Origin: Pelargonium cotyledonis
Lineage: Eukaryota; Streptophyta; Magnoliopsida; Geraniales; Geraniaceae
Direction of reading: 5' to 3'
Assembly: GCA_036897625.1 (NCBI GenBank)
Contig: JAYMTA010000454.1
Span: 1-28,487, forward strand
DNA length: 28,487 nucleotides
The notes under the pieces were generated by a model that did not search any database, was not told the DNA's origin, and was given only the letters and a program-made list of their open reading frames with translations. The first letter of the stretch is position 1. Each line of letters opens with the position of its first letter. The translations under genes were made by a program, and so were the position numbers. Positions 1 to 13,100 of the stretch are shown here, in pieces.

Positions 1-17
1 ATATATATATATATATT
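1..17. repeat. (AT)n microsatellite at window edge
   Basis: Alternating AT dinucleotides run from the first base to about 17. The true length is unknown because the window cuts it. Confidence 0.9.
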
Positions 18-1336
18 AACAGTACCTATGTTTCAATTTAATTTTTTTAAAATGCCTTTTTCAACTATAAGCCAAAATTCCATAGATAAAATTAGAATCT
101 AGTACGAGCAATAAACTACCAAATTATTACGAGTGTTCATAAGGACTATGGTCGGAAGCAATACATACAAGGTGATGAATGTGTTTGCTAATTAAAATTT
201 TCGTATCGCTTATATACTGAACTTTTCTTTTTCTCATGCCGTGTTGATAGTAAACTTTTGGTTTATAAATCAATAGCCCTTATTTGACATATTTTGGCTG
301 TGATCACCTTGAACTAGCATAACCACGAACTCCACATTTATAACATTGCATCTATTTTTCTCCTTGTGAAATTGTAACCTATTGACCATTTCTCATTAGT
401 CAGCATAAGAAAACTCAACCATCTAGCTGATTAATTATAGTAAAAGTTCATAAATTCAATAACATATGACACTAAGTTTTTCACGACACCTAAAAGTCCT
501 TGCGGAGCTCTTAAATTAAACAAAATTCCGAGCTTCCAAAATCAAGTTTCTTTTAAAAGTTTGAGATTTTCTCTTTATCAGTTAAGAGTAACTTATATCG
601 TCATAGGAGGGAGTAAAAAGTCATAGAATAAAAGAAAAGCATCAACCATTATCAGGCACAACGAAATGGGATAAAGTTTCCAAGCTCAAAGACTCCAAGA
701 GGAGAGAGCCTCGCCATGCTTGTAGGAGTGCGCAACAATCATAGAGAAGGCTACACCCAGTTATTCGGTGAAATTATTGAATACAACATTTTTTTATGGC
801 TATCCAAATGAACAATAAGCAAAAATGACAAAGTAAAGACCAAAGTTTTCCGACTAAAGTTTTTCCAACAAATTTCAGTGGGTTGTGACAGAAGTTCAAG
901 CTCAAAAGATTGCTTACGCATATAATAAAATCTCGTTCTCAAGATATGTTAAGGTAGCTTTGAACTTCAACATCTTGTTAGCCTAATACTATGATTATGA
1001 CAATCTAAAGGTTCTCTTTCTCATTGTTTGAAACCTGGAATTCATCTATGACACTGATTTATGTTTACCTTTCCCCAAAAAAAAGAAAAAAAGAAAGAGA
1101 GATTGGAATCTCATATTAGGAAAAAAAAAATCTCATCCATAGTTAAATGGCTGAAACTCTTAAATATTTAATCATGACCAAATAATTGATTCCACATCAG
1201 CGATTTACAATTATACTCACTTTAGTAAACGCGTCCCGTACGAATCCTATTTGTGTGTATATTGGCTGAGACTTGTAATGAAAAAAAAAATTACCTTCCA
1301 ATATTCTACTAAGCAATTTCCTCACTTGAAGCTAAA
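18..1336. other. Intergenic, no gene recognised
   Basis: AT-rich DNA with short A-runs (for example around 1077-1100 and 1120-1130). The only open frame of note, on the minus strand at 751-942 (63 codons), resembles no protein I know and has no flanking splice-linked exons that I can see. The right end is the distal promoter of the NEP1 gene. Confidence 0.6.
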
Positions 1337-1381
1337 AGCCCAAACATGAGGAGTAAGAGCCCAATAGAGGGACAAAGCCCA
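1337..1381 (+). promoter_or_regulatory. Cluster of three AGCCCA (site II-like) motifs
   Basis: AGCCCA occurs at 1337-1342, 1358-1363 and 1376-1381. Each is the reverse complement of TGGGCT, the site II core bound by TCP factors in plant promoters. The cluster lies 160-210 bp upstream of the NEP1 start codon. Site II motifs together with telo-boxes are a known signature of plant ribosomal-protein and ribosome-biogenesis genes, which fits the gene downstream. Function here is inferred. Confidence 0.6.
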
Positions 1382-1503
1382 ATATACAAACTACAAAATT
1401 TTGAGTTGTTGCCCTAATATTGCTGTTTTGTGATTGTAAGTTACAAACAAGACTTGAAGCTAACCTTCACACCACTCTCTTGCCTCCACCTCAAGCTTCA
1501 CCT

Positions 1504-1524
1504 TTCTTCTTCTTCTTCTTCTTC
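1504..1524 (+). repeat. (TTC)7 microsatellite in NEP1 5' leader
   Basis: Seven perfect TTC units form a pyrimidine-rich tract just before the NEP1 start codon, probably in the 5' UTR. Confidence 0.85.
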
Positions 1525-1532
1525 ACCTCCAC

Positions 1533-1540
1533 AACCCTAA
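1533..1540 (+). promoter_or_regulatory. Telo-box AACCCTAA next to the NEP1 start
   Basis: AACCCTAA matches the plant telo-box core and ends two bases before the ATG at 1543. Telo-boxes near the transcription start are frequent in plant translation and ribosome-biogenesis genes, often paired with site II motifs as here. Confidence 0.6.
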
Positions 1541-1542
1541 AA

Positions 1543-3643
1543 ATGGTGAGGGCCTACAAGGTTAAAGGTCGGAAGCGAAAGAACAGAGAAGCCAACTATG
1601 ACAGAGACGAAGAAGATGTACAAGAAGCCAAGAGGGCTACTTTGGAGGCAACAGAAGACGATAACGGCAAAGAAGATCCAGAGGAGAAGCTGCAAGGCGG
1701 AGAGGCGGAGGCTGAAGCAGCGCCAGAGCTTGAGGGCATTACAATTGCTCCTAGCGACCTCAAGTCCAAAAAACCAGGTGTCACATTCATTCTCGAGAAA
1801 GCCTCTCTTGAAGTGGCAAAAGTTGGCAAGGTCAATTCCATGTGCCCAAATAGTTTTTTTTACATTAATTGAATGTTGGGTTTTTGTTATTGCTTTAAAA
1901 AGTATATTTTTTTTTCCTTCATGGGTTTGGTTTTGTTATGTGTACAGACTTACCAGATACTGAACTCGGATGATCACTCCAATTTCTTGCGGAAGAATAA
2001 CAAAAACCCTGGTGATTACAGGCCCGACATTGTGCACCAGGTTAGTGTGATTTGAATTTGGGTTTTGAGAATCAAAATTAAAACTTCAGTTAATGACTTT
2101 GAGTGAAGTATATGATGAATGATATTTGATCAAGTTACTACTTACTAGCCATTGGTGTCTAAATCAAACCCTCCGAGAAAGTACTTTCAATTTTTAATGT
2201 TAGGAACTGTTTTTTTTTTTTTTTTTTTGCCATTAATATTATCTTTTATAGTGTTGAATTGTAGTGTGTGAACTTTGCATGATTTTGGATATTGATGTGT
2301 TCAGGCACTCCTGAGTATTTTGGATAGCACAATCAATAAGGCTGGGAGGCTACGGGCTGTGTATGTGAGAACTGAGAAAGGTGTGCTTTTTGAAGTGAAG
2401 CCTCATGTTCGAATTCCAAGGACATATAAGCGTTTTGCTGGTGTCATGTGTAAGTTCAGATGATGATTTTCTTTGCAATTAAGGAGCTTCGTGTATCTTT
2501 TACTTGGATTTTTTTCTTTCCAATCATTTTTATTTGGTTTTAGGTTTAACTCTTTTCCAACTATCATACAGTGCAGCTACTACAAAAACTGAGTATTTCA
2601 GCTGTTGGTAAGCGTGAGAAACTGTTACGTGTCATCAAGAACCCTGTATCACAGTATCTACCTGTTAACTCTCGCAAAATAGGTGGGCCTTTTTATTATA
2701 TTAATGCTTTATTCTTTTAGACTTTCTATGTTATGTCCTACAATGAACTAAATAATTGTTTGCTTTCTTTTCAGGCTTCTCACATAGTTCAGATAAAGTG
2801 GTCAAAATGAAGGACTATGTCAAGGCTGTTGACGATGACACTGAACTTGTTTTTGTGGTACGCCCAACTGTAACTTATTCATTCATTATGTGTTTGCTTA
2901 TTCGATCTTTTATAATTGCTGTCTGATTTGATTTGGTATTTCTTCCACCTCTTCCTTGCATTTTAGGTTGGTTCAATGGCACATGGGAAAATTGATAAGG
3001 AGTATACAGATGATTATATTTCAGGTAACTCTCTCTCTCTAAACTCTAGGCATGCACATTTATCACAATGCATAGTTGGCTAGTTGCTTTGTTGGTATCT
3101 TTTATCAGCATATGCTGCAGTGCTTATATGACTCATTGTGTTTAATTTGGTAGTATATAGGTAAAAGCCTCTCAGTAATGCTAACCACAAAAAAATAGTC
3201 GATCAAAATTTAATTATTTAGGATTTGGAATGCTTATGACAGTTATTTATTCTTGTATCAATTATTGTACAGTTGAATAGTGAATTAATTCTAGATTTTA
3301 GACTTAAAAACACATGCACTATAATCTATGATATTTTCTTGAGTGATGAGTTTGAAGATGCTCAGACATTCTTGTTGTGTCTTCATGGTTTGCTTTTCTT
3401 TTCCGGGAAAGTGACTAATTGCATTTTTTGCTTGTAAATATTTAATCTTATGTATGAGCAGTAGATGATAGTGGTGATGATTGATGATAAAAATACATTT
3501 CATTAGCAGTTAAATCATGGTTCACAACATTTTTGACCCGTTTCCTATGACTGATTCTTGCAGTTTCTGGCTATCCACTGAGTGCTGCATGTTGCATCTT
3601 CAAGATCTGCGAGGCTTTGGCGGACAAATGGGATATATTGTAA
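1543..3643 (+). CDS. NEP1: 18S rRNA pseudouridine N1-methyltransferase, EMG1/NEP1 family
   Basis: Seven exons: 1543-1830, 1948-2040, 2305-2449, 2572-2682, 2775-2857, 2967-3024, 3564-3643 (stop TAA). All introns are GT-AG, the frame is continuous, and the protein is 285 aa. Family knowledge: EMG1/NEP1 is a nucleolar SPOUT-fold enzyme that uses S-adenosylmethionine to methylate N1 of a pseudouridine in 18S rRNA and helps assemble the 40S subunit. Seen: a basic NLS-like start ([10 protein letters not shown], residues 6-15), an acidic variable region to about residue 70, then family blocks [11 protein letters not shown] (131-141), [13 protein letters not shown] (159-171), GSMAHGK (242-248, SAM-site loop region) and SGYPLSAA (261-268). 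The ATG at 1543 is chosen over an in-frame ATG at 1420 because the family begins near MVRAY and the extra residues would be poly-Phe from the TTC repeat. A 19-T run lies in intron 2 (2210-2228). The long last intron (3025-3563) shows no other feature. Convergent with the kinesin. Confidence 0.95.
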
Positions 3644-4109
3644 ACCAGCCACCCTCAATTATATTTTTAGTCTGTGTAAAAGAAAGTCTACATTTATACA
3701 TTTTTCCGTGGGACATGTATATTAGTGGGCACAATACATCTTTTACACCGTGTTTTGTGAGAACATCAGGGATGTCTTAATATTAGATGATTATTAAAAG
3801 AAACATTTTTCTATGGATTGAGGTTATAGTTTTAGTCTGTATCTAAATTTGACAAGTTACTTGCAAAGTTGCAATGAAATAATCTAAACATAATTAGCTA
3901 CTACCACTCTCAAATTTGGAAATATAATAGACAGCACATTGAACAACAGTGTTGAAGACTTGTTTCATATACTGCAGAATCAAAGACCAAATGGATGTGG
4001 GATACTTGGATTATGTCGAAAAATATAATTTATATAATAGGCGTAAACTGAAAAGTTGTATAAATAATTGTGTGGGTTCTCTAAATTACATACAACATAC
4101 ACATATGGA
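3644..4109. other. Convergent intergenic region (two 3' UTRs)
   Basis: 466 bp between the stop codon of NEP1 (plus strand) and the stop codon of the kinesin (minus strand). It must hold the 3' UTRs and polyadenylation regions of both genes. No hairpin terminator or small gene was recognised. Confidence 0.7.
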
Positions 4110-7100
4110 TCATTGTCCCTGTACAGCAACAGCAGTGGCAAGTTGCTTTTTGAGGTTGAGGACCTGAACTCCATAAGAAGCCAACTTGTCTTTCAGCTTC
4201 CTTGAAGCCTCCTCGTATTTTCTGTTCATGAAATCCAACTCATCTGCTGCTTCCTCGTGTCTATAACGGAACGCATCCAACTTTGCTTGTGTCCCCCGTA
4301 GCCTCATTCTAAGCTTTGCCATGTCCTTACTGTTGTTGACCCCATCCTGTTCAAGTTTATGAGATCAAAAGTTACACACAGTTTAGAACAAAATGCCGGA
4401 TATATTCATCATACACAGTCAACATGCAGATTCACATGTTTTGGTGATCGTAACTCGAAGTACAAAACCACTTACAGTATGCATCTTGCTTTCTATGGTG
4501 TAACTTTGGTGTGTCAATTCCTCCACCTGAACCTTCGCAGCTGATAACTGGCAGTAAACACCCCATAATAAGATTATTCAGACAAGTTAGGAGCTGAACT
4601 AGATTGCATTGACTTTTAAGGTTTAGTAGTTCCATATTACATACTTGGATCTCCTTCTCTTCAACCATATTCATCAGTCTATCCTTTTCCCTTGTTATCA
4701 TATGAAGTTCATTTTTAACATCCTGTCAGATAAGATCGTGTTCCGAGTCAAATGAACTCAGATGCAAATTCCTCAAATGCAACTGATAAGTGCTATATTC
4801 AGTAATACGAGTATGGAAATGAAACCTGCAAGCCAGTTGACAATTTGGATCCTGTATCTGACTCTTTCATTTGAATCAATAAATCTTCTCGTTCTTTATT
4901 GAGAAAATTCAGCTCCTTTTGAAGCATATCCAGGTTCGACTTCAATACCTGAAGAGAAAGAGATGGATAAATATGCATAACTATACCAAGATAGTTATGG
5001 TAATGTTAAAATCATAATTTTGAACGAGGTCAGGCAGCATTAGAACTTACATCCTGAGATTGCTTACTCTCAATATCAGCATCCCTTAAGCTATCTTTCA
5101 GCTGATCAATCTCTAGAGACTTCTCTCTACTGTAATAAAATTAAAAATAATTAAATTAACACATACGCAATATTTTGTTTATTGAGAGTTACATATGCAA
5201 TGTCAATAAAATTACTAGTGTTCACGCAGCATAGGGTAATTGCCTGCACAAGATAATCCGACATTTATTTCTAACAAAATTTCCCAGTTCAGGGGCCCAT
5301 AGGATAAGACAGCAATAGATAACCGATAGTCATGATATAAATCAATATTTTCATAAGGATTGAGAAATTCTTCTGCTTTCACCTTGTCACATCTCGCATG
5401 TTTGGGCTACAGATAAGAGAAGTTATCTTTTTTGCATGCTACAAGTATACCCTTATTTCCCCTAAAGAAAATCCACTTTCATACTTTTTAATCAAGGACA
5501 CTATCATCAGCCCAAAGAAGCTCAAATTAATTTTCCCAAAGGTTTCGGGCAAGACAAGCACTAAGATTCAATTCTAATTTAGCATATACTCTGATAGAGT
5601 CTGGGATGAACCTGCTTTCCTTTTCCTTTTTTTCATTTTCCTCAGAACATGCCAATCTTTCCTTGAGGACCTTGCATTCTTCCCTACAGGACTCCAGTTG
5701 ACTCCTCACCTTACATTTCAAGATACAACAAATAAGCCAATCTGCTATGTGATAAAAAGCACCATATATTATGGAATTTTGGAAATCCCACTGTCATAAG
5801 AACATCTATATTATAAAAAAAAAATTAACAAAAGAAAAATGGCCTTGTTTACACAATACAGTGAAGTCATCTCAGATCATGTAGGACAAATAAAATATCA
5901 TAGAATTCAAAAGATATGCATGCAAATTTTCAGGATACAAAGAGCTGAAAATTCAAATTTACCTCAGATATTCCTTTTGATAAGGACATAACCTCAGCAT
6001 TGTACAACTTATCTTTCTCTTCTATGGCTCCAATGGAAGCTTTCTCCTTAGCAGACCATATTGCCTTTTCCTCTTCCATTTCCAAAAGGGAATTACTTAG
6101 TTGCTGTATTTACAAAGAAAATCTAATCACCAATTGCATACCAGTGAAACATAAGACTTAAAAAAAGAAGATACATTTTCTTTACGATTTAAATCACAAC
6201 TTATGCTACCATTGCCAACTCTTCCTTTTCTTCTAGCAACATTTTAATAGAGCTCTCAAGTTTTTGCTGGCAGGAATTGGATTCTTCCAAACTTAGTCTC
6301 TGAAAGAAGAGACAAGATAAGATGCCTTAGAAGGATTACATCATGAAAGGGCAAAAAGTTTTAAAGATTAGCAAAAGGGAACTCATGAAACCAGAGAGGC
6401 AAGGAGACAAAAGCAAAATAAGCTTACAAGGTGTGAAACCTCTTCCTGCAACCTGTTGAGTTCCAAGTTGGATATGCTCAATTGTTCAGATAGAGCTTCC
6501 ATATCTGAATCCAGTCTCTCATCTGTAGATATAAAGTCTTCTTTTTCCCTGTATGCAGCCGCTAATTCCTCTTCCAAAGAAGCAATTGTTGTTTCCATTT
6601 CAAACGCAAGAACTTCGAGCTTTTTGTAATCTTCCTGAAAAATACAAAAAGGAAAATAGGAAGAAAAAAAAACATTAACTAAAATCTACTAATTATTCAA
6701 CCATCTAAAAGTCACCAAGGGCATTTATACATATGCAAAGACAATGTGTAGCATGGCTTAGCCAGAACATCGGATGAAAAATGCAAAAAAGTATATAAAA
6801 CTGAATAAGAGGGAGAGGCTACTGACACCATATTTGATTAAGGACATACAAAAGAATAAAATAAAAACAAAAAACAAAATAAAAAACAAACTCATTCTTT
6901 CAAGAACTTAAAAGACACAGTTTATAATACTACTTACAGTTCTTAAGCAGTAATACTAAGAGACAACTACAGCTTACATGTTGAGAACTTAAGAGTCCCA
7001 TTATACCTGCATTGTCTGTTCAAGAGTAACACCAAAACCCTTAGTCTTTTTTGGATCAAAACCCTTTGAACTCCGATCAATAACAGAATCACGCCTTCTA

Positions 7101-10100
7101 CCAGCAAGTGAATCGCGTTTGCTAATGTCACGCTCAAGAAGAGTCTTCTGTCCTAGCAGTCTTTTTATCTCCCGTTCAGCAAAGGCTCTGTCACCCTATA
7201 ATGTGTAAATATGTTAACTACTAGTAATTATTAAAATGAAAGTTCCATTGCAGATAAAAAAAGTAGTGGACTGAAATTTACATTAATATAAGGAAATCAA
7301 GGCATATAGTATGAACCTCAAGTTTAGTTTTCTCCTGGAGAGCATTCTTAAGCTTAGATTCTGTTTCTTTCAACTTAATTTTCACTTTCTCGACATCCTT
7401 TCTCAAAATTTCCTTTTCCTTAGCCAAGGAACATGATGATAAACATGATAGTTCCTTTTGAAGAGTTAGAATCTGAGAAACCAGTTCATTTCTTTCCTGA
7501 TCCTGTTGCTCCAAGACAGCCTGGACATTATTAAAAATGTTAAAAGACAGGCACAAAGAAATAGACAACATGTGGAAATAACAAATTTGTGGCAAAGGAG
7601 CATACAGTCCAGGACTTTTCAGAGCTTTGAGCATTTAGTCTTAGCTCCTCTATCTTCTTCTGGAAATCAACAGATTGATTGTACAAAAGCAGCTGCACAT
7701 AACAGTGCACAAAAAAGAGTTCAGTGATGATTAGGGGTGTTCATACTCGTAAAATTCAGTTAGAGAGGGATCATAATCTCCTGTGCTAAATATCACCACA
7801 CCTTTTCATTCTCAAGGTCAGAAATATTCTGTCTCATGCAACACTGTAACTTTTCATGGTTACTGATAATCAATTTTTGTTGCACAGAACTTTCACAAAC
7901 CATAGCCTTGAAGTCCTGAATCACCAAGTAAAAATTAAAGGTTGAGAATGATCATAGAAAAATGCACACATCTAGTCCCAATTAAAGTTCAACTATTATC
8001 ATACTAGTCACTATACACAAGGGCCTAGCACACATCTGAATAACTTTCCAATAATACGAGACAGTTGAGTTTCCTAAACAGTTACCACAAAATGTACCAA
8101 GTACTTACATGGAACACATGAAATAAGGATGAGAAACTTTGGAAAGCCTCATCCACAAGGGAAGTGACGCTCTCAACAACTTTTTTTGAGTTCTCAACTT
8201 CCGATATTATTTCCTGGACTTCCACTGAAAGATTTAGCATAGAATCAAGATTTCCCTCCTAATGAAATATCTCAATATCAGTTTGTAGGCAAGGAAAAAT
8301 ACGCTAGCAGAACTAGTGAAAGGAAATATAAATATTTAAGCACAAGCATGGACTGTAAGAGAAACTAGCACATGATTAGAAGATACATACTTCAATTTTT
8401 CTCATAGATTCACCAGAAGTAAGCTGTTCACAGGCAGCCCTGGCCTCCTCTCTTGCAATCAGAAGCTCTTTGTAAAGCTAAAAGGTGGTCAACATAAACT
8501 AATTCAGCGTCATGTACTTCAAGGATAAAGACAACAAACTCATAAAAAATAAATTTTGAAGCAAATCAGATTTTTTGTGGACTCCGGCATTAGCAGAGAC
8601 AACCCTTATTTTACCCAGTAACAACCAAACAAATTCTGAAGAAACCTAAAACATATGTATATAGCATTTCCAAGTGATCACTAAATTTCAAAACGTCTCA
8701 ATGCTTGATTTTTAAGCCAGAGAAACTTAGGTACTTCAAAAAAAAAAATACTCGTTATTTTTATTTTACATAAAAAAAAACAGAGATATTTACAGTTGAA
8801 GAATATTAAATTGACGTATGTAACCAGGAATGGTAATCATTAAACTTTACCCCAACCTAATAGATTATGCTTCTAAGTTGGAGCAAAGTTTAATATGGTA
8901 TCAAAGCTGGTTTGGTCTTAGGCAATGTTTGGTCTGTTTGAATTATCTACCCAGGTAGCAGGCCTGCAAGAAGTACTCTATATTGAATGTGTGTGTTGTT
9001 TGAGACTGATTGATATATGTTTGGTCCTCTACTTACCAGCTTTTAGATTGGACTAAAGTTTACCAATAATAAACCAACTAGGATATACACCGCAGAATAT
9101 TCATGCACAATTGACTTAAAACTATTATCACCTCTTCAAACTTCACCCTGGCACAAATGTTCTGCTCCATCGCTACTTCGGCAATGGTATCCAGATTTTG
9201 TTGGCTTGAAGACTTCTCCAATTCTAACTTCTTAATCTGTGAGGTAAATAATAAACAATACACGAAAATTTATTACAATACCATTCATTCAATAAGAACA
9301 TTAACTACTAAATTGTTACAAAGTTTCATTGAGTTATGAATTAGAGAAGGAAAATAAGAAATAAACCTGTTCCTGAAGTTGCTTAATTACAACAATAGCC
9401 TCTAACTCCCTCAAACCTACATCTTTGTCCCCACCAATGTTACTACTATCGGAGGACACCTCAGCCAATTTTCTATATAAGCAATCAATTTGTATATCAC
9501 TTAATGTTTTCTGCGCACACACACATAGAGTGATAAGGATACAGTATTGAAGTCATTCAAAACCAGAGACAAGATAATAAGACAATAATCTTGACCTGAA
9601 TTTCACTCTTCATAAATAAATCCTCGTACTCTGCTTGTATGTCTACATGTTCCTTGTCCTCCTGCCAGATTAACCGACATTAGGGTGCCAAAACTTCTTT
9701 GGTGAGAGATCTAAAGAAAAAGTCATATAACAAACCATGGGTAAGCTTTTCTTCCTGGCTGGTACTTTTCTCCTGTTTGTTACATGCAATAGTGCACCTG
9801 GATCAGGGAGAGAACAACTCTCTAATGAATGATTTTTATGACCTTCATCTAGCTCAGGGGATTCACCCACACCAGCTTCAATTTCATTCTCCAACTCATC
9901 AAAAGGAAGAAGTGGTCCCATGCCACGCTCTGGTCTCGTTGGTTTTAAAGCAGATGCCTGTGACTGGATGTTGGAATGCACATGTGAAAGAAAATTAGCT
10001 TACACAATGAATTAAAATATTATTGCAAATCTAAATTTTTACAGAATAAATGTGGAAAAGATAATGTTTCGGGAGCGGTAGTTCATTTGTAGCCTGAACA

Positions 10101-13100
10101 TGGCAAAATAAAGGGTATAAAAAATGTAATTGACAAATAAGAGTAGTATGATGTCAGATTGCTTTCAATAGATTGGAAATAGAAAGTAAGATTTGTAATT
10201 CAGATTTGAGATATTTTAAGTAGGATTTTATTACTCCACACTTATAAATATTGTTAGGTTGTATTGTTTTGAATTAAATCAATACTCAATTATACACACT
10301 CACCTCTCTTTCTGTCAGGGAAAAAGTTGGACTATTGCACCATATTCTGGTTCAATAACACAACACTATCATCTGTTCTTTATTAGAAAAGATTCAATAA
10401 ATATCCCAATTATTCATTACTTAACTTCTAAAGGCTCAATTCTGAAATCCTAACCCCAGCTGATGTACTACAGCACACTTTACACTCCACTCAGGACCAA
10501 TCCCCTCGGCAACCACTTTAAAAGGGCACTTGACTGTACTAACCTGAACTACCTCATATTTTGCACAAACTGGCACTGGGTACTTACTAATATTTACTAT
10601 CATCATGCTCAAAGCTATCTATATCATATGAACTATTATGAGATAGTCTACCTACTAATTACTACTGAGTATTTATAAACAATGGGTGTTCTATTAACAT
10701 TCTGGCCTTCCTAGAAACTAGTCAAATTACTTTTAACTCCTTTATAGACAATTAAGAGTGCCATTAAGTGGAACATCATTGGTTGCCCCTCCAGAGGGCC
10801 TCTGCCCTGTCTATCTTCTTCATCCCATCTAAACTCTTCTTTGCAGTGCACCCCCTCAGTCAGACAGACTTGGCCAACTTCATCATCATCCCAAAATACA
10901 TACCAACCACTATTAAAATACCAAGACAACTCCACTATTATAGCAAAAATAAAAAGACAAGTATACTATTCGTGCTCTATCACCTAAACTCAACTTATCC
11001 CCAATTATGTGACATCAGCCACATGAATCCTTTTATCCCATTCCCCTCAACTCAAGTTTCTTCTCAATTCTCACTTAAAGTTTAATCCACTCTAACTGTG
11101 CAACTTCTATTCAACCTATTAGAACATGCAACAGGGAATAGCGGACAAAACCAATTGTGCAATATTGGCTTCCCATGATCAAAATATCAAAAGAAGTTTA
11201 CTTTGTACCCTGCTGAGACAATCACTGAAAATATATTCTTTATTGCATTTCATAATTTTCCAGAACTCTTTCTATAAATCTTTATACGTTCTGATTTAAT
11301 ACGAGGAAAAAGATCCTTTGTTCAAAAGATGCATTCACATACGCATACAAGAATTCTTTCTATGTTATGAGTAAATGAATCATATATCTACAGGACGAGA
11401 ATCCTTTTGTCCCATTCCCCTCAACCCAAGTTAAAAATTACCTCCCTGAGAGTCCCCTCTGATAGCTTTCCAGGGCACCATGTAACCCGCCTCTTCTGCA
11501 GGAACAAACATCAAACCCTCATAAAAAAACTAGAGGAGGAAAGAGAGATGGGAATATAGTAATATAATATAGACAATAGTCAGATCAATTAACAATGATG
11601 TGCAAGGTTACCAAACTTCGATTATCAGTACCTAGAAAATATACCAGGGAAAAGAAAGAATACTTAAAAGAAAAGTATGTCAAACAATCTTTATTCGGCC
11701 TCTATTCAATAAAAGTACAAACCTAAATTTATTCAATAAATAAATAAAGTTTCAAACCTTTTTAGAAAGATCTTGATTCTCATCTCTGTTTGAATTCAAC
11801 ACCATTGAGCTCAAGTTTTCAATTTTCTTTGCTTGCTCTTGCAACCTCTTCTCCCACTCAGCTTGGGCTTTCTTTTCCTCCTCCAATTCCAAAGCTATGC
11901 GCTCCCTCTCCAGTTCAGTCTGCCAGGCAAGTATTATAATCCCAGTATATGGTTACACATTCTTCTGTAGTCCAGACTTAATCAACCATAGAATTCAAAT
12001 TATCAAACCTGTAATAATGTGTTCCGGAGATTGAGAATCTCTTCTCCCAGATGTTCGGAATGAGAACCCTGAAATAAACACAAGAACATAAGATGTCCTT
12101 TTAAAAGCATAAATTTCAGTATAATTCCTTACAAGCTATTATATTTACTCTATCATAACTACACAAACCTGCAACTTGGCTCGAAGCTCCTCAATTTCTT
12201 TCTTTTGACGTTTCAGCAAAGCAGCATCTGTTAATATCTGGCATCAATCAACAAGCTAAGTTAAAATAAGAAAGAATTACGTGTATGGAATATCATGTTA
12301 AAATGCCATGATAATGAAGTAGGTAGTCTTAAGAGGGTGAGCAGAACCTCATTGACATGAGCACAGTTTGTGACACGTAATGCTCTACTCGCAAATTGGA
12401 GACTGCTTTTAGTCTCATCAGCATGAATCTGTCACAAAATAAATGGTTCCAAAAATAGTGAGGACTAGTAGTACAGGAAATCTAATATGTCACCTGGAGA
12501 GGAGAGAACAATGTAAGCAAGCAGTGTCTGACAAAGGTGTGTTTCAGTGTGCATATGTGCTGCAATATCGGCAATATCTCAAGAACGCAACATGATAAAT
12601 AACATTTTGGTTTATGCTAAAATACTGCAACAAAAATGTGCAGAAAGACTGATATAAAATGGTTTGCCCCAATCACCTTTTCAAATATATATGTTCTAGT
12701 TTGAAAGGGAGTGTTTGAATCTCTGTAAATTAGATTATTAGCTTATATATGGGGATCGTGATTTATCATGATTCATTCTTCTGTATTATAAATTGGTCAT
12801 TGCCCTATGTGAATATATACACATTTCTCTCAAATCTCACAAAAACAATGAAGAATATTTAGTGACTTCAAGACCATTTACCTGAGCAAGAGTGATATTG
12901 CATATAATAGCAGTATTTGCATTTCCACCAAGTGCAGGTTGTAAAATGCGCGTGAGTTTGCTATCACGGTATGGAACATGACCCCTGCATCATATACTAA
13001 ATATTATCAATTATATGCAGAAACAAACAATATTGGGCACTTGAACATTAATATAACCTACCCTTGGCTCTCTGCTCCTTCACTCAATTTCTTAATTACT

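Larger units (their letters stand above)
4110..12237 (-). other. KIN7O: KIN7O exons 11-33: neck and coiled-coil tail
   Basis: Exons in gene order: 12169-12237, 12009-12068, 11758-11919, 11442-11495, 9736-9957, 9596-9661, 9367-9510, 9132-9236, 8391-8477, 8109-8258, 7802-7915, 7606-7692, 7317-7520, 7007-7195, 6428-6634, 6210-6299, 5963-6103, 5612-5709, 5051-5129, 4826-4948, 4645-4722, 4476-4547, 4110-4346. They encode residues 335-1279, mostly heptad-like coiled coil, with a less structured Pro/Gly-containing stretch in exons 14-15 (around [14 protein letters not shown]). All introns are phase 0 except intron 28 (phase 2). At exon 28 the donor at 5611 is chosen because it joins to a conserved [11 protein letters not shown] block; reading on past it reaches a stop. 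Confidence 0.9.

Noticed and set aside
1420..1542. In-frame ATG at 1420 as the NEP1 start
   Set aside because: The extra 41 residues are encoded by the TTC microsatellite and leader. The family start MVRAY at 1543 is far more plausible.
1596..1841. 81-codon minus-strand frame opposite NEP1 exon 1
   Set aside because: A low-complexity Ser/Ala frame antisense to a well-supported exon; a shadow.
5527..5611. Reading kinesin exon 28 on to the in-frame stop at 5527
   Set aside because: The continuation has no coiled-coil character. The donor at 5611 joins in frame to exon 29 with a conserved block.
10259..11085. A separate gene in the plus-strand frames of kinesin intron 14
   Set aside because: Frames are short and overlapping, with no recognisable domain and no splice-linked structure.
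10252..11133. Solo LTR bounded by TGTTAGG and GCAACA in kinesin intron 14
   Set aside because: The flanking five bases (AATAT and GGGAA) do not match, and the termini share no inverted repeat beyond chance.
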